Shown here in pieces: positions 25,646 to 38,354 of a stretch of DNA of 64,000 nucleotides (its first letter is position 1; every line of letters starts with the position of its first letter). The stretch spans positions 4,973,683-5,037,682 of the forward strand of contig NC_031477.1 of NCBI RefSeq assembly GCF_000006565.2, given 5' to 3'. The notes under the pieces were generated by a model, which did not search any database, was not told the DNA's origin, and saw only the letters and a list, made by a program, of their open reading frames with translations. The stretch comes from Toxoplasma gondii ME49. Lineage: Eukaryota; Apicomplexa; Conoidasida; Eucoccidiorida; Sarcocystidae. Both the position numbers and the translations under genes were made by a program.

Positions 25646-27805
25646 TCAGTCGATCCAAGAGGCGGACAATGCTAATTCCTCACTTGGTGTCAAGCATGCC
25701 TCAACCTCTCTCTTGGACTTTTCTGTTACGCATAATATTCCGCGTGAAAGGTTTTCTCTCGTGGCCTCTTCCCGTCCGCTCGGAAATCTCCCGCTGACAA
25801 GAACACGGCCATCGTCTAGAAGGAATCCAGAAAACAGCCGGCCGACACATATTTGTCGTACTCTGGGTCTCAGTTGTTGCTTCCCTCCTCTCTCCGTTCC
25901 GTCCCCCAAACGCCATATTTCTCTCAGGGAAGTAATACCTAGATTTCTTGTTGCTGGTCTGGACCCGCCGGTTGCTGTTTGTTCGCAGTCGGACCCGGGG
26001 AAATGTTTGGAATGTGGCCCCTTACAGTTTGAGCCCAGACATGCAAATGCATCTGATGCACGGCATAGTGAAGGAGACAAGCAACAAGTTGGTGCGCAGC
26101 ACGGGCTCACAGCTCCGAAGGAGCTTGGGTTCGGTGAACCGATCGCCTGTGCACTGTGCGTGTTTTGGTGAGACGGACTGGAAAGGGGTCTGCAAGTACA
26201 TGACAGTAAATTGGAAGGTCTCCCTCTATGCAAACATGAAGGACTGGAAAGAGTCTGCGAAGACCGCATACACCTGATCTGTGGCTCGTACTCCGGCACG
26301 AGTGTCGGAGTATCTGTACGCCTGCGATGTCCGAGGCCTAACTGGCCACATATGTTTAAGCCCCACGCGTAGACATCACCATCTACGGTAAGCGCAAGAG
26401 AGTGCCTCCAGCCTGCAGCCACTTCCGAAACGACGACAGAGTCCTTTTCTCCGTAGGAAAAAGCGCGCGAGGGACCATCCTCCATTCGGTCCTTTCCTCG
26501 CTGTTCAACGGAAAGTACATTGCCAAGCATATCGGTTGTCTGACTCGGCAGAGACTGTCGGTCCTTAAAGAAACAGGCTGTCCTTTGTTTCTTAATCTCT
26601 ACAAGTTGAGGAATAGGTTGTGCAGGACAGCGACGCCCTAGTCCCAGCTGTCCACAGTCATTACTTCCCCAACCAAAGCACTGGCCACCCTCCCTTGTGA
26701 CAGCGAGCACATGACTTTCGTTACACGCAAGGGTTTTTATAGGAATCTGCATCAGTCTCTGAAGAAACCGAGGAACGAGGGAAACCTCCTCTGGAACACG
26801 GCCTAGTTGTCCTTGGAATCCCCCTCCCCAGGAATATACTTCTCCCTGTGCCGTGAGAGCAAGAGAGAAAGATTTCCCGACACAGGCTTGAGTTACACAG
26901 AAGTCCTGAAGAGTAGGCACAGCAAGGGGGATGTTGCCACCGGACACGCCTCCTCGTCCCACGCAGCCGAAGGCACTGTATCCACTCGAGTAAAGCCGTC
27001 CAGATGAGGTGAGGATGAGGAAATGACTAGGTCCTGGACAGGCCCACGTGATTTCTTCCGAGGCAAAAGGAGAGTCTGCGGTGCCACTGGAGAAGATATC
27101 TTCGAAGCAGCTGTCCCGTAGGACACCTCGGCGCTTCGACCCACCGTCCCGTCGGCAAAAGACCCGTGGCCACTGAGATGGATAGAATCGATTGATTCTA
27201 TTTGGCACCGACGAACACGCGTGACAAATCCAGTGGCGTCGATTGTGTGTCTCAGCGTAGTGCACTTCAGTGCCTCGTATCCGATCAAGTGGCCATTTGG
27301 ACTGGCCTGTGGGATGAGTGGGAACTTCGGGACTCTGACGACAAGGTCCGGCATCACTGCTTCGTAAATCGACTTCATTCTTCGTACACACACCGGAATG
27401 CCCTTTGGATCGACCCATATGAGCTGAAGGCCCTGAGCCAGTCGTTTCCAGCTCCTCTAAACACTGCTTCCCGCTACCACTTACCCACTGAGTGGCATGA
27501 CTATGTTGATGTGACTGACAGTCCCCAGTTCCCGCTGGAGAGCTAAGTGCAACCAGGACTTTATCGTAGCCACCACTGATAAAGGACAGATGCTGACCAC
27601 TCAACCCGGGGACTTCTCTGAAACTCCCATCCGTTTCCTTCGCCAAGATGAAGACGCTCCCAACGCAACATCTGCTCTGCTGAGATGTAGCCAGTTGGTT
27701 GAGCACGAGCTCAGGCTCTTCGTAAGTGTCTGACCTTACAAGAGACGCTGCTGATCGGTTATTAAGCCCTGAGCGGGCAGAAACATGCGCCTCCTCGAAG
27801 GCCAT
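25646..27805 (-). CDS. RCC1-repeat (beta-propeller) protein
   Basis: A single open frame of 719 codons starts at the ATG at 27805. RCC1 repeats form a seven-bladed propeller used as a guanine-nucleotide exchange factor or a protein-binding platform; which applies here cannot be told. Repeat signatures are visible at about residues 68-90 (FISGGYDKVLVALSS), 253-285 (HFLILTSSGRLYSSGYSAFG), 304-336 (SFSLALTAQGEVYSWGGG, GQLGR), 356-391 (HVLAVTREGGQCFGWGSND, GQLGLG), 459-492 (HSLALTVDGDVYAWGLN, GQLGLG) and near 650-675 (GFLLDDGRVLVSG). Low-complexity insertions separate blades at about residues 95-245 and 510-640; either could hide an unspliced intron in my reading. The chromatin-binding N-terminus of true RCC1 is not evident, so this is an RCC1-like family member. 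It diverges from the AK8-like gene across 2.3 kb. Confidence 0.88.
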   Translation of the reverse strand: MAFEEAHVSARSGLNNRSAASLVRSDTYEEPELVLNQLATSQQSRCCVGSVFILAKETDGSFREVPGLSGQHLSFISGGYDKVLVALSSPAGTGDCQSHQHSHATQWVSGSGKQCLEELETTGSGPSAHMGRSKGHSGVCTKNEVDLRSSDAGPCRQSPEVPTHPTGQSKWPLDRIRGTEVHYAETHNRRHWICHACSSVPNRINRFYPSQWPRVFCRRDGGSKRRGVLRDSCFEDIFSSGTADSPFASEEITWACPGPSHFLILTSSGRLYSSGYSAFGCVGRGGVSGGNIPLAVPTLQDFCVTQACVGKSFSLALTAQGEVYSWGGGFQGQLGRVPEEVSLVPRFLQRLMQIPIKTLACNESHVLAVTREGGQCFGWGSNDCGQLGLGRRCPAQPIPQLVEIKKQRTACFFKDRQSLPSQTTDMLGNVLSVEQRGKDRMEDGPSRAFSYGEKDSVVVSEVAAGWRHSLALTVDGDVYAWGLNICGQLGLGHRRRTDTPTLVPEYEPQIRCMRSSQTLSSPSCLHRGRPSNLLSCTCRPLSSPSHQNTHSAQAIGSPNPSSFGAVSPCCAPTCCLSPSLCRASDAFACLGSNCKGPHSKHFPGSDCEQTATGGSRPATRNLGITSLREIWRLGDGTERGGKQQLRPRVRQICVGRLFSGFLLDDGRVLVSGRFPSGREEATRENLSRGILCVTEKSKREVEACLTPSEELALSASWID

Positions 27806-30116
27806 TTCACAACTGAGGATTATAGTTCAACGTATTGCTTGCTGGACCGAAGAAACTCTTTTCTGCATATTTCAGAAGTGTTTCTGGGCTAATCGGCTTT
27901 ATAGTTTTTCGCACGAACGTGGAAACGCACTCACAAGGTTTGAGAAAGAGCACTCAGTCGAACAGCAGTAAGTGACAGTTCTATTCGATGTCCCTGTCCT
28001 CACACTCGCATATCTTGAAAAACAGTGGTACATAGAGGTGAAGCCTTCATGGTGTATGTTTGTCGCGCAGCTGGCACCGCGTGCACTGAAGTCATTTTTT
28101 GAGGGCACCTCTTTGTCTTGCGTCGACACCAGCATTTGCCTACAGAGAGCAGTTTGCAAGATGGCATTTTGTGTAATCAACGTTTAAAAACCGGAGAAAG
28201 GGGAGGAAATGAGAGGATCCCGTGATCCTATGAGGTGGTTTATCAAGTCGCGATACAGCGAGAGCATTGCCGAACTCAAGCGGTGACGCATGATGTTGCC
28301 CAGCTTTGATGTGTTTCCTGTGGAGACCTTGGAATCCCATTCACATGTTTCGAGAAGTGCCACGTCATTCGAATCACGACAAAATTTGGGCTGGGTCCAG
28401 GAAAAAGAAAGATATTATTTAATTCCGCTAGGCGGAAAGCGTTTGCAGGTGTAACAAAATGCGGTCGTCAACATCAGATGTCGCCAATCCGCTTATAACT
28501 GGAAAAAATTACTAGATGCTTAAAAATTGACTGCGTGTAAGGTTTGCATTATCATGTTTACACCCCTATACCTCCTCCGGTTACTGTGCCCCACGGACCT
28601 GTAGCCCGCCAAACGCATGGGCAGAATTTTTGGAATGTGCATGCTAGCGCCCTCCCTTCCTGATTGTTCGCAGAAAGGAGGCAGACAATCAGCTCTATAT
28701 TTGTTATTAGTGTTGGACACACATTTTCAGTCGAAATACGTCAAATGTGTTTCAGTGCTTGATGGGTGTCCCTCGAGTAACACAGCGCCTTCGCATGCTT
28801 GCGCAGCTGGCAGGCATGCTAAAAAAAGTGGCATTCCTTTTTCAATGATATCTCGCTCCCTAGGCCTATGACTGAGATGAGAGGAGGTTTGCCTGTGTTG
28901 GAGATCGGTTCCACCAGAACTTCAGCTCTTCTTTACGCTATATAGGACTCAACCTAGGGTTTCAGAGAGACACATTCTGGCGGCTTTTATGCCTTGAACT
29001 ACAGCTTCTTTCCCTCTCCGCTGGAGATGTTTATATACTCATTTAAAACGCACACAGATTTGTGCTAACCTGCCGCCACACTTTTCCTGGTCACGTAGCT
29101 GCTGATGCGCCCGTAGGAAACTGACACCGTCCTCTCATGAACACGCGTCGAAATCCCTGGCCATCGGCATCGAGGTCGTAGTGTGCCACTGGACCAACAC
29201 TGTTTCGGTACACTTGCTATTCCGTTCTAGAAGACTGCAGTGTCTACTCCCCACATGGAACTAGTGAGGTTGCCCGCGTCAGGAAGAAACTTGGTGTTAC
29301 GCGATTCTCAGGAGGTGGCAGTACTCGTCTTTCAGCACTCGACGTTGTTTCAGGAAGAGTCAGCGGGACCCACGACCCTGAAAAGACCAATCAGTTCGCG
29401 GCTATTTTCCTGATGTTTCGGTAGCCGCCTCAGTTGCTTATCCAGCTTGCAGGCAACAGAAAGGCTTTTGACTCCCGGTCGAGTGATACGCGTGAGGTAC
29501 GCCGGAAACCGTTTTCCATTTTCTGAGCTGCGATAAGGGACACATCAAAACCCTTCAGACAGGTTGTTGTATCGAGATACACACAGTTCTTGCTGACCAA
29601 CATAATGCTTGTGTAAGGGGAAGCGGGAGCCAGGAAAGAAAAGATCCATCTTCAGTTACAGCGTCTCTGTCCCACTGTACACCAGCGTGTGACTTCTGAA
29701 CTGTGTGAGCAGAAAAAATCCACGTTAGTCGTTAAAACATTGACGCAGTGGAGCTCTGAAAACAACATCGCAGGTCTCTAAAGCAGCTGCTGCTTCTGAT
29801 GCTGACACATTCGGTCATGCTTCTGTAAGTGACGTTTCTTCGCCTGGCTGTGTTTTTGTCTCAAGGTTGCCAGTGTGGTGCTAATCGAGTCGGACTTGAC
29901 ATCCATGCGCTCGCAACCGGGAATAGGACCCTATCCTCGCTGTCTGCTCGAAAAGGCATATCGTGGCTTCAAGGGCAAAGGCGTGTCTTGTGGCCTGCTT
30001 CTGGTTCGCGTGGCCCTCTGTGTTCTATGATTGGTTGCCTCTAGTCCATTAAGGGGGAGAGGCACCTGTCTCCATCTGCACAAGGATCAATCCTTATTTC
30101 TCAGAGCGTTGGCGTG
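27806..30116. promoter_or_regulatory. Divergent intergenic region between RCC1-like and AK8-like genes
   Basis: This 2.3 kb should hold both promoters and 5' untranslated regions. I see no conserved coding sequence, repeat array or RNA gene in it. Short open frames on both strands look random. Confidence 0.5.
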
Positions 30117-33100
30117 ATGGACGTTTTGGTCGCGGAAAACGGGGCACAGGGGAAGCACGCCTTGGTGCCCCTAGTTGCGAGTTCGGTAGCTGCACCTCCT
30201 TCGGTGCCCTCCAACGTCGTGACAGACCCACAATTTGCCGCAGAGAGAAAAGCTTTCATGGAAGAAACAACCGAGTTTGTGGAAAAGTACCACATAAACG
30301 AGCTGTTCAACGACTTACTAAAGGAACTCATTTTGAACTATCCAGACAATCCCATTGAACACCTCATCGACTACCTGGAACGGCCTCCCAGCCTCCGCGT
30401 TGTCATCATCGGACCCCAGGCATGTGTGGTACTCTTGTTTGTGACAGAAAACGAATCGCATGCTCTTAGTGTAGGGGTGAAATAGGGAAGTGCAGTACTA
30501 AGTTCAGAGCTGAACCGAGGGAGAGGGGGGAAGCGAAAAAGGAAAGGGAAGCGGTGAGAAGCTGAGAATGTTATTTATTGCCTCTCCTGCGAGACAGGCT
30601 TCCGTGCCGTGACCGGATCGCTGCTGACCACACAGAGGTTCATGATATTGCAGAAGAATACTATTTTTGTAGCCGTTAAATGCCGAGATGTTGGCAACGC
30701 CTCCTTCAACATCAAAGGAGGGGCTACCACTTTAGAATATGGGTACACATCGGGCAAGAAACAGCAGTTGCTCCTGCATGATGCGCAGACCCTTCATTCA
30801 GCCTAACAGCAGTACCGCTTTTTCTTCTTAGAATTGGATGTTGCTTGCTGGGTTGAAGAACTGAAGAAGACAGGGTAAACGTTCAGAATCGGCGGAAGTA
30901 CTTAACTTGTCTTGTGCGTGTTCTCCCTCAACCAAGCACATCTACATATGGTTAACTTGTACCCTTGGACGGGACAAAGCTTGAGTAAACACATTTTACA
31001 ACCACCACAATCCGGATTTCGTAATAAGCGGCTTTGAATCGAGGGGTCGACGTCCCCCGATGAACTGCGGATGCCTTAGACGATGACCCTGCAAATCGAA
31101 TGTTTCGATTCACCGCTGTCCATTGGTCTGTCCGTGCGTTACTGCAGGGTAGCCAGAGGTCGGAACTGTGCGACAAGCTGGCTGACACTCACGGTCTCAT
31201 TCACGTTCATGCAGGACGGTTGATACGAGCTTATCTAAAAAAGAGCGACAGCGGCCTCCTCAGCCACTGTATTCAGAAGGGAGAACTCGGTAAGTTAGTG
31301 AAGCGGCGTCGCATATCATACACGTTGAACACCGCATTTCACGTGTGAATCTGTAAATCAAGTCTGCGCTACGCTACATGAGGCGACTACGGTGTGAAAA
31401 AGGGCTTCCGCCGCTTCGGAAAAGCTCTTGACTCCCAGAGGCCGACCGCGAACCAACACGTCTGTCTTGCCACGAAGACAGCAGATAAATTACCTGGCCG
31501 ACAGCATCCGAAACACTGACACAAACCGCTCCGTTGGTTTCAAACTTCTACTCACTAGGACAGAGCAAGTGGACCTTTGTTTTCCAAGTTTAGCAGACAG
31601 AGCTCAATCGCTCCACTCGTTGAACGTTTTGCCAACGCATCTACTGATAAGTTTAGACGTACACGCGTAATTAAGCGTACTGTTCTCAGTACACACCAGC
31701 AGATCTGTGGAAAGAAGTTCATCACAACGGCAGTGTACACTATTCGTTTGCGGAGCCTTTTGAGCATCAGTCACTCGCAGGGACGGTTCACCGCTCCGTC
31801 GTATGTAATTAGCATGTGGCACATACAGGCGTTTGCCGCTCACGAATTGCTGGCTCCTTTTCTTCTTAGTAAAAGAGATTTCAATTGCCTGCGTTCGCCG
31901 CTGTTCAGTGCCTGACTCGATTGCCATTGACGCGGTCCTGCCGATCATCAGAAAAAATGGACGGCGAGGGTGCGTCATCAACGGCTTTCCCCGAACAAGG
32001 GTCCAGGCAGTAGCATTGCAGGTGAGGCATTCGATCACGCATGCAAGGAACTTCAATAAAAGAACTGGTGTCACCCTTCTTCGGTCCCTGCTTTTCCGTA
32101 TACAATGATCTACGTTCCGATTGGAGAATGAGCCAACCATTCAGTGATTGGCAGTAAAACGCACCATCTGTTGTTTTCGAAACACAAGAAAGGATGCAAT
32201 GAAGAAGGAAAACCAAAGAGGAAGATGCGGGTTAACCGATGCGGCTGTCAGCTGGCGCCGAAGAAATGACTGGTGGTGCGCTCAGGAAGGGTGGTGAGAC
32301 ACGGCTCACATTCGCGTCCTGTGCATCATACTTGGCACCCTGTGGTTTCGTGTCAGGAAAGCAGAATAGTTCCCGATAAGTTTATTATCTTGACAGTTCC
32401 CGGGAGAGACCTTCAAGTGTACTTCCAGCTCCTTCCAACCACCGAAGAGCATGAAACCAACGCGGCTAGGAACTCCCTTGTGGATGAGACGTGCCACAAC
32501 ACTCCGCAAGCGTCACGCATGCTTGGATACGAACAGGCAGAGAAACAATGCAGTACTAAGGCCAGAGCTTACGAAAGGTAATGCGTGTAGTTCCCTCGTG
32601 TTCGTGCACGCCATGTATTCTTTTTACACACTCTTTCGAACGCCAAAGAAAGGCCAAACACAGTGGAGGTGTTTCTTCGCCGTTAGGGTTTAGAAACCCC
32701 TTTTCTGCTGGCGCCAATAGGTGATAAATATGCAGTTTTGTATGATGCAACATTCTGCCGGCGAGTTTCGTGCTGTTCACAACAACGAAACACGCCCCTT
32801 GTCGGTCGCCCACCATCCAGGAAAACCTGCTGCGGTTGCTGGTACCCCAGGCATATATCCGGCGTGATGCAGCAGTACGCGTCTGCATACCACACGATTA
32901 GCACGTCTGCGACCCTGGACGAAACCCTCCAAAAGATCAGAGTAGGTGGTAAAGCCAACGGTCTATAGACATGTAGTCTCCAAGGCGATTTGAACCTTTT
33001 GTTGCGAATTGTATCTGCGCTTGCTTTTTGACGTTGACTGAGATATCCTAAAATTTGTCATATTGCGAAGAATATGTGGCTCTCAATCGCACTGTTCTGT

Positions 33101-36100
33101 GACGAAACTATTCTTCCTGCTGTACGAACTACGCCCATATCGATGAGGTTTTCCACGACCCGCAGGCACATTGCGGGTTCTCCGAAGACAAGGAACTTCG
33201 ACGCTATCAACCAAGAGTCTGCGTAAGTATCACCAGCACCAAGATCACGGAAAGGAGCGACGAACCGCATCTCAAACAAAACTGCTAGAACCGTAGGATT
33301 GCTCGGGTCCAGACGGAGGCACTGACACCGTGAGTTGGCATTTTCAGTATGACTACAGCTTTTCCACGTGCTCTTCAAGTGAGCCAAGTTGCCATAGCGA
33401 AAGAGGTGGTCTCGTTTCAAATGAATCACCAACACTTCTCAACGCTGCTGGGAGAGGCGGGTAAGGGCACACAAGAAGCCTCAGCTATTGCCCGATGCAG
33501 ACCCCTGACTGTGTTGCAGGCAATCGCACAAAGACACAATGCTCTCTTTGTTACACCTCATTTGCGGCCAGTCGCTGCAAAGGATTTCTGGATGAGCTTT
33601 CTTTTCCTGCTGCCTACAAATATAAATCTCAGTGACCTCGTCGTTCCATGGCAAGAGAGTGTGGTATGCTCCCGTCATAATCAGGTTTTGGGACCAGTGG
33701 GAAGTGGCAAGTCGACACAAGCTAAACTGTTGGCAGATTGGTACGGCGTCGTGCACGTCGACGCGCAGCAGCTCGTCCGAGAACTGGTAACTATATTTAA
33801 ACCTTTTCTTCATGGTGTCGCAGCACTTTCCAACTATCATATTCTATCACAGCTTCTTTCGGCCTCCAGGGCCCGGTACATACCAGATATTTTCGAGCCT
33901 CAGTTCAAGATCAGGGCCACAGGTACAAAAAATGGCTCCACAGAGTACATATACATGTGCGTATCTACGGAACTACACATGAAACCTATATGTTCCGTCA
34001 TGCTTGAACCCGCATATGTATATTTGGATAAATCTACTTTTTCGTTTGTCCTCAGACGTGCTGTATCACCCGGCATTCTTATAAGTCACGTGATGAGAGC
34101 GCTTGCACCACGATATTGACTCCAGGAACTTTATCACCGCGGACTTTCTGCATGTGACTCCTCAGGCATTGAAGGACGAGAAATTGAGAACTGTACTGCA
34201 TGAATCCGAAGAAAAGGGAACCCTCTGTAGGTTTTCATCCTGGTATGGAGACTCAGTTTGACAGCCGGTTTAAGGGGATTAGAAGACGTTACGTCGATGC
34301 ATAGGACTTTCCTCTTGTTGAGGAAAAAAGTATTTTTGTGGTCACCTGGTCTCCTAAAATTCCTTCAGTGTCACCGTAACTCCACACCTCGGATGCCGGA
34401 ACACCCCTCTGGATGGTCTTGTCTTTTCTGATTTCCTGATAGTGTTTCGAAGCCCAGACTGATTTTTTGTTCCCATAGAAATCCAAGACAGAATTGCCAA
34501 GTGCAGCTTACCGCGCCTTCGTGAATGATAGCGAGCGGGCAACACAGTTGTTCGTTTTTGTCCAGGTTTGGCTTTTTCATCCGCTGCAGCAACACTCCAC
34601 TGGTACAGGAACAGGGAAGCAGCTGACCATTCCCTTCAGTCATGTGAGTTTGTGCAGTGCCACAGGAGTTTGTCCTTCCACCAATCCTGAACCGATTGCG
34701 GCAAGCGGATTGCTCTAGTCGAGGCTGGGTTCTCGAAGGTTTCCCTCAAACATGCTCACAGGCTGAATGGCTGCGGAACATGAGGCTGACTCCAACGCAA
34801 GTGATCGCCTTGGATATCGATGCTGTGAGTCAGGCGATTACCGGTGATGCTTAAACGATCGCTTGCGTCTACTCAATGTCACGACACTCCCCTCTGCACC
34901 CAAAACCCAGCTGTTTCACGTGAATATGCGTTTACCTACCATACTTTTGACATGACCGGTGGAGGAACATGACCTTTAGCTGGGAGCGGTTAGCAATCAG
35001 TGCACGCCATTCCTGTTTGCTTCCACACCCACCTCCTAGTTGGACGACTCTGTCAGACAACAATGCAGTTTGTACTCAACAGCGGCTCATTAAGCCAAGG
35101 ATAACACAGTAGTCCGATCAATGCATGGTTTTTCGACGAGCTCAGGACACGCAACGAGATCGTATGGCAAAGCGACGGCACCACCCAGTGACGGGCCAAG
35201 TAAGGCATTCACTTGCGACATTTCATCTAAGCGACACAAACTGAATTGTTGCTGAATACCGGAGCTTTAAGGGATTTTTCTACACCACCTAAGACTGCAT
35301 ACATCCCCACAAACTTTAAACTCTGCCTCTCTGGTTGAGGCGGCTGGAAAAGGGACACATTGCAAGCATCGTTTGCAAACACGTAACGAGTATCTTTGCG
35401 AGCGTTTAGCGCGTATATAACCATTCGTGACGTGGACGGATGGATGCTTCAGCCGAACCCCCTCGAACATGCCTACAACGGAGCTGCTGTTACACTCGTT
35501 TGTTGCGGGTTTCACTACCTGGTGCATGTAAAAGGCTCCTCAGCGTGGTGAATGGATTCTGGATACACTTGCTTTTACCCCAACTGACTTGGTGCCTGAT
35601 CATTCCCCACCTTCTTTCCGTCCATTACACCAACAAAGCGAGAAAGAGTCCCTCCTGCACTGTAGGTCAGCACCGCTTCAGCAATGGCTGCCAACACGGA
35701 GCAGCCTCAGAGCCCGGATTTGCTCTGTTTAGCCTGTCAAGGAGCGGCGATGTTCGGAAGATGAGTGTTTCCGTCCTTCTGCATTGCCCCTGAGATCATT
35801 GTAGATTTATTATGAGACTTCAAGTGAAGCTGAAGTAGCACAGCGCCTTCAGGTCTCCAAATTTGATGGGCCTGATTTCTTGCAAAAGCAGTAGGTTTGA
35901 GCCCTGCCAAGGGGCCACACTAGGTTGAGACTCTATAAGAAAGCAAGAGTCATACGGCACCTAACCAGTCTCAACAGTCAGAAACAAAACAAGTGAAAGT
36001 TATAGAAGAATGATGGATTGAGTCGGATGGGCTCCATTTGCGTTTGTACCTGGTGATAATGTACGCCCGAGGCTGCATGCTGAGCGCGCTGATCCCCACT

Positions 36101-36996
36101 CACTATTTATCACGGGGTTTGATAGTAGGCGGGGAATCTGGATGATGGAGGCGATCGATGCCACTTAGACCACGTTTCACCTTGATCTCAAGTTTTCATC
36201 AATTCTCTTGTCCCATTCAATATGGCGAAAACTCATCAGGACGAAGAATGAGAATGAGCAGCGACGGGCCCTCATGCGACTATTTCCTGCCATTTCCGTC
36301 ACGCTGAGGTAGGAACTGTTCAAAGCACAATCAACAGGTGAACCCTGTTGCTGTTCTTGGTTTCAGGAGGGCTTATCGATGGCATCATCGTCGGTACTAT
36401 ATTTTAAGGCGTTCGTGGAGTGGGCATTTTGTTCTCATTCATCTTCTATTTTTTACACCTGCCGCATCTGTGGCGAGGAGCGCTGACCTCGCGTCACCAT
36501 CCTGGCTTTTCACACCAGGATTTTCAGCTATCCAGAGAGTTCGGTGGTGAGTAGGCACTTCGTGGTCTACTGCGGAAGCAAAAGTGGCACTGAAGAGGCA
36601 AAAACACATGTTTACTTGCTCAGGTGGCCCCATCGCTATCGGAGACTTGGAGGATCTTGAACATCATGCCACAGAAGAACACTGTCGTTCGCAAAACGTC
36701 TCTGGATTATGAATCAATGTGCTGAATCAACCACCCTAATTACACATATTCGTAGGCGTAACAGTGTCCTGCAAGGGTGTAGATACTATTTATCGAAAAA
36801 CGCCACGAGTGTGTCAGTCACCACATTACCAGCATAACCTTGAACACGATTCTCGAGCCTCTGTGCTTGCCCAGTTCAGCCTTTAGATGTTGATTCCCTG
36901 ACAGCGATGGGATGCTCTGTCACTTCTCGCAGCTCAAACGACATCCACTCGACGGATGATGTGTTTCACCGAATTCTCGAGCACATGGAGAAGTAA
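30117..36996 (+). CDS. AK8: Adenylate kinase 8-like double-domain adenylate kinase
   Basis: AK8 proteins carry two adenylate kinase domains (ATP + AMP = 2 ADP) after a short helical N-terminus, and are linked to cilia in animals. Fourteen exons close in phase: 30117-30419, 31148-31289, 31909-32021, 32357-32577, 32851-32941, 33166-33222, 33685-33786, 34166-34226, 34658-34824, 35146-35199, 35805-35852, 36519-36546, 36624-36683 and 36905-36996, for 512 aa (human AK8 is about 480). Residues about 50-85 match the AK8 N-terminal region (ELFNDLLKELI, NPIEHLIDYL). In domain 1 the P-loop reads GPQGSQRSE, so the ATP-binding lysine is replaced, while GFPRTRVQA is intact. Domain 2 has a perfect P-loop, GPVGSGKST, but GFPQT in place of GFPRT, then RHHPVTGQIYY. 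Intron 1 uses a GC donor. The small last exons rest mainly on phase and on the AK8 C-terminal pattern, so they are less certain. Confidence 0.88.
30420..31147 (+). other. GC-AG intron interrupting the first P-loop of AK8
   Basis: Exon 1 ends ...GGACCCCAG and the intron begins GCATGT, close to the GC-donor consensus GCAAGT. It ends at CTGCAG before GGTAGCCAG. Joining here gives GPQ|GSQRSE, which aligns residue for residue with the adenylate kinase P-loop pattern GxPGSGKGT. Using the next GT (30424) would insert two residues and break that alignment. Confidence 0.6.
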
Positions 36997-38354
36997 GAGC
37001 GCATGAAAGCACCAACGGCCTCGCCTTACATACCCGCGGCAAGTGCTGCTCGCGTTCCCGTAGAGATGGATTCCCCGGGAAACGTTTCGATTGTGATTGA
37101 AAATTAAATATTGGAGAAGTTTAGTATGATGGCAAACCAGCAAAGATAAAGCCAATAGTCCCGCGACTGGCCTCACTGAAACCAATACACCAAGAAACAA
37201 CGGGCCCGTCCCATGAGGTCATGCGGCGACTGAGTGGCGGCGCTGCTCCGGAACGTTACTCATTAACCCAGTGACGTGCTTTCTTGTCTGTACCCTGCAC
37301 AGAACTCTCTAAATACTAATGCTTCCGTGCAAGACAAGCGGGGCAAACAGATGACTACGGAATTCACCTGAAGCTCTTCAAACATTTCTTGCAAGGTGTT
37401 ACAAGTAGTTGCAACAACCTGAGAGATAACAGCAGAGTTTTTTTTACTCGAGTGGCGCTCCCATTCCGTACGTCTTTCGACGATAATCGCTCTGTTGGAG
37501 TGTGACACTTTCTGAGTTCTGACGTCTTAGCTGATGCAGGAGAACGTTTAGTGACTCCACATGTCCATTGTGCTGTGTCCCTTGGGGTTATTGATAGAGA
37601 CGCTTGGATCAGGTGACTACAATATTCCTAGCAGCGAAACAGCATTCGACCGCATTTTTTTGTATGCCTGCTGGTGAGTAAACATTGGCAATTGACGCAA
37701 GGAATCAGCCGACGGGTGCGCATTGCAATCACACAACCGGGTCGCTTCTTCACAGTTCTTGGGTCCTCATGTCCCTCGCGCTGCTTCCGAAGTGGCAAGA
37801 AAATGTGGGGAGGGCAGCAGCACCAACACGAGGCTCCCGGCTACACGGGAAATATCTACTCACGAACTCAGTTCACCCGCAAATCGCAAGTATCCGCACG
37901 ATACTTTGACTATTAACACGTCTTTCCCACGCGTAGCAATATAGGAAAAAGTCACGTTACATATTCTTCGGAAAACCGCGCTTATTCCTGTCGTGCGAGG
38001 CTTGCATAACCACCTGTTACTAGACCACTGGCCTGCACGCATTCTTACAGTGTCCGACATAACCGTGTTTCCTCTGTCTTCTTCGGGTTTGCTTTGAGCG
38101 CTTTCATAACGTTCCCAAAAACGGACACTGCTTGAGCTTGCACCACCATTCCTGCTCTACACTTTCTCGTCGACGAGGTTCCGCTCCCTTTCCAGGTCTT
38201 TCCCTGTAACGCATGTCCCTCCGTTTTCAAAAATCAACACCATGTCAGTTCTCTGCTGTCCGTGGCTCGAGTGCTTGCAGCTATTCTACGAAGTGTTGGG
38301 AAAAGGTTCTGCTTGATGCCGACATTCACGTCTTGAAAGGAAGAACTTCTCTTC
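36997..38354. other. Convergent intergenic region AK8-like / BAP31-like
   Basis: This 1.36 kb lies between two 3' ends. On the reverse strand at about 38150-38240 there is a short open stretch (FENGGTCVTGKDLERERNLVDE) preceded by CAG and rich in charged residues. It could be a second, coiled-coil exon of the BAP31-like gene, but no firm splice join was found. Nothing else is recognisable. Confidence 0.35.

Noticed and set aside
33058..33435. A reverse-strand frame (MRFVAPFRDLGAGDTYADSW) within the AK8 gene.
   Set aside because: It is antisense to the AK8 exon 33166-33222, which is needed in phase to complete the PRVCVLGPVGSGKS junction.
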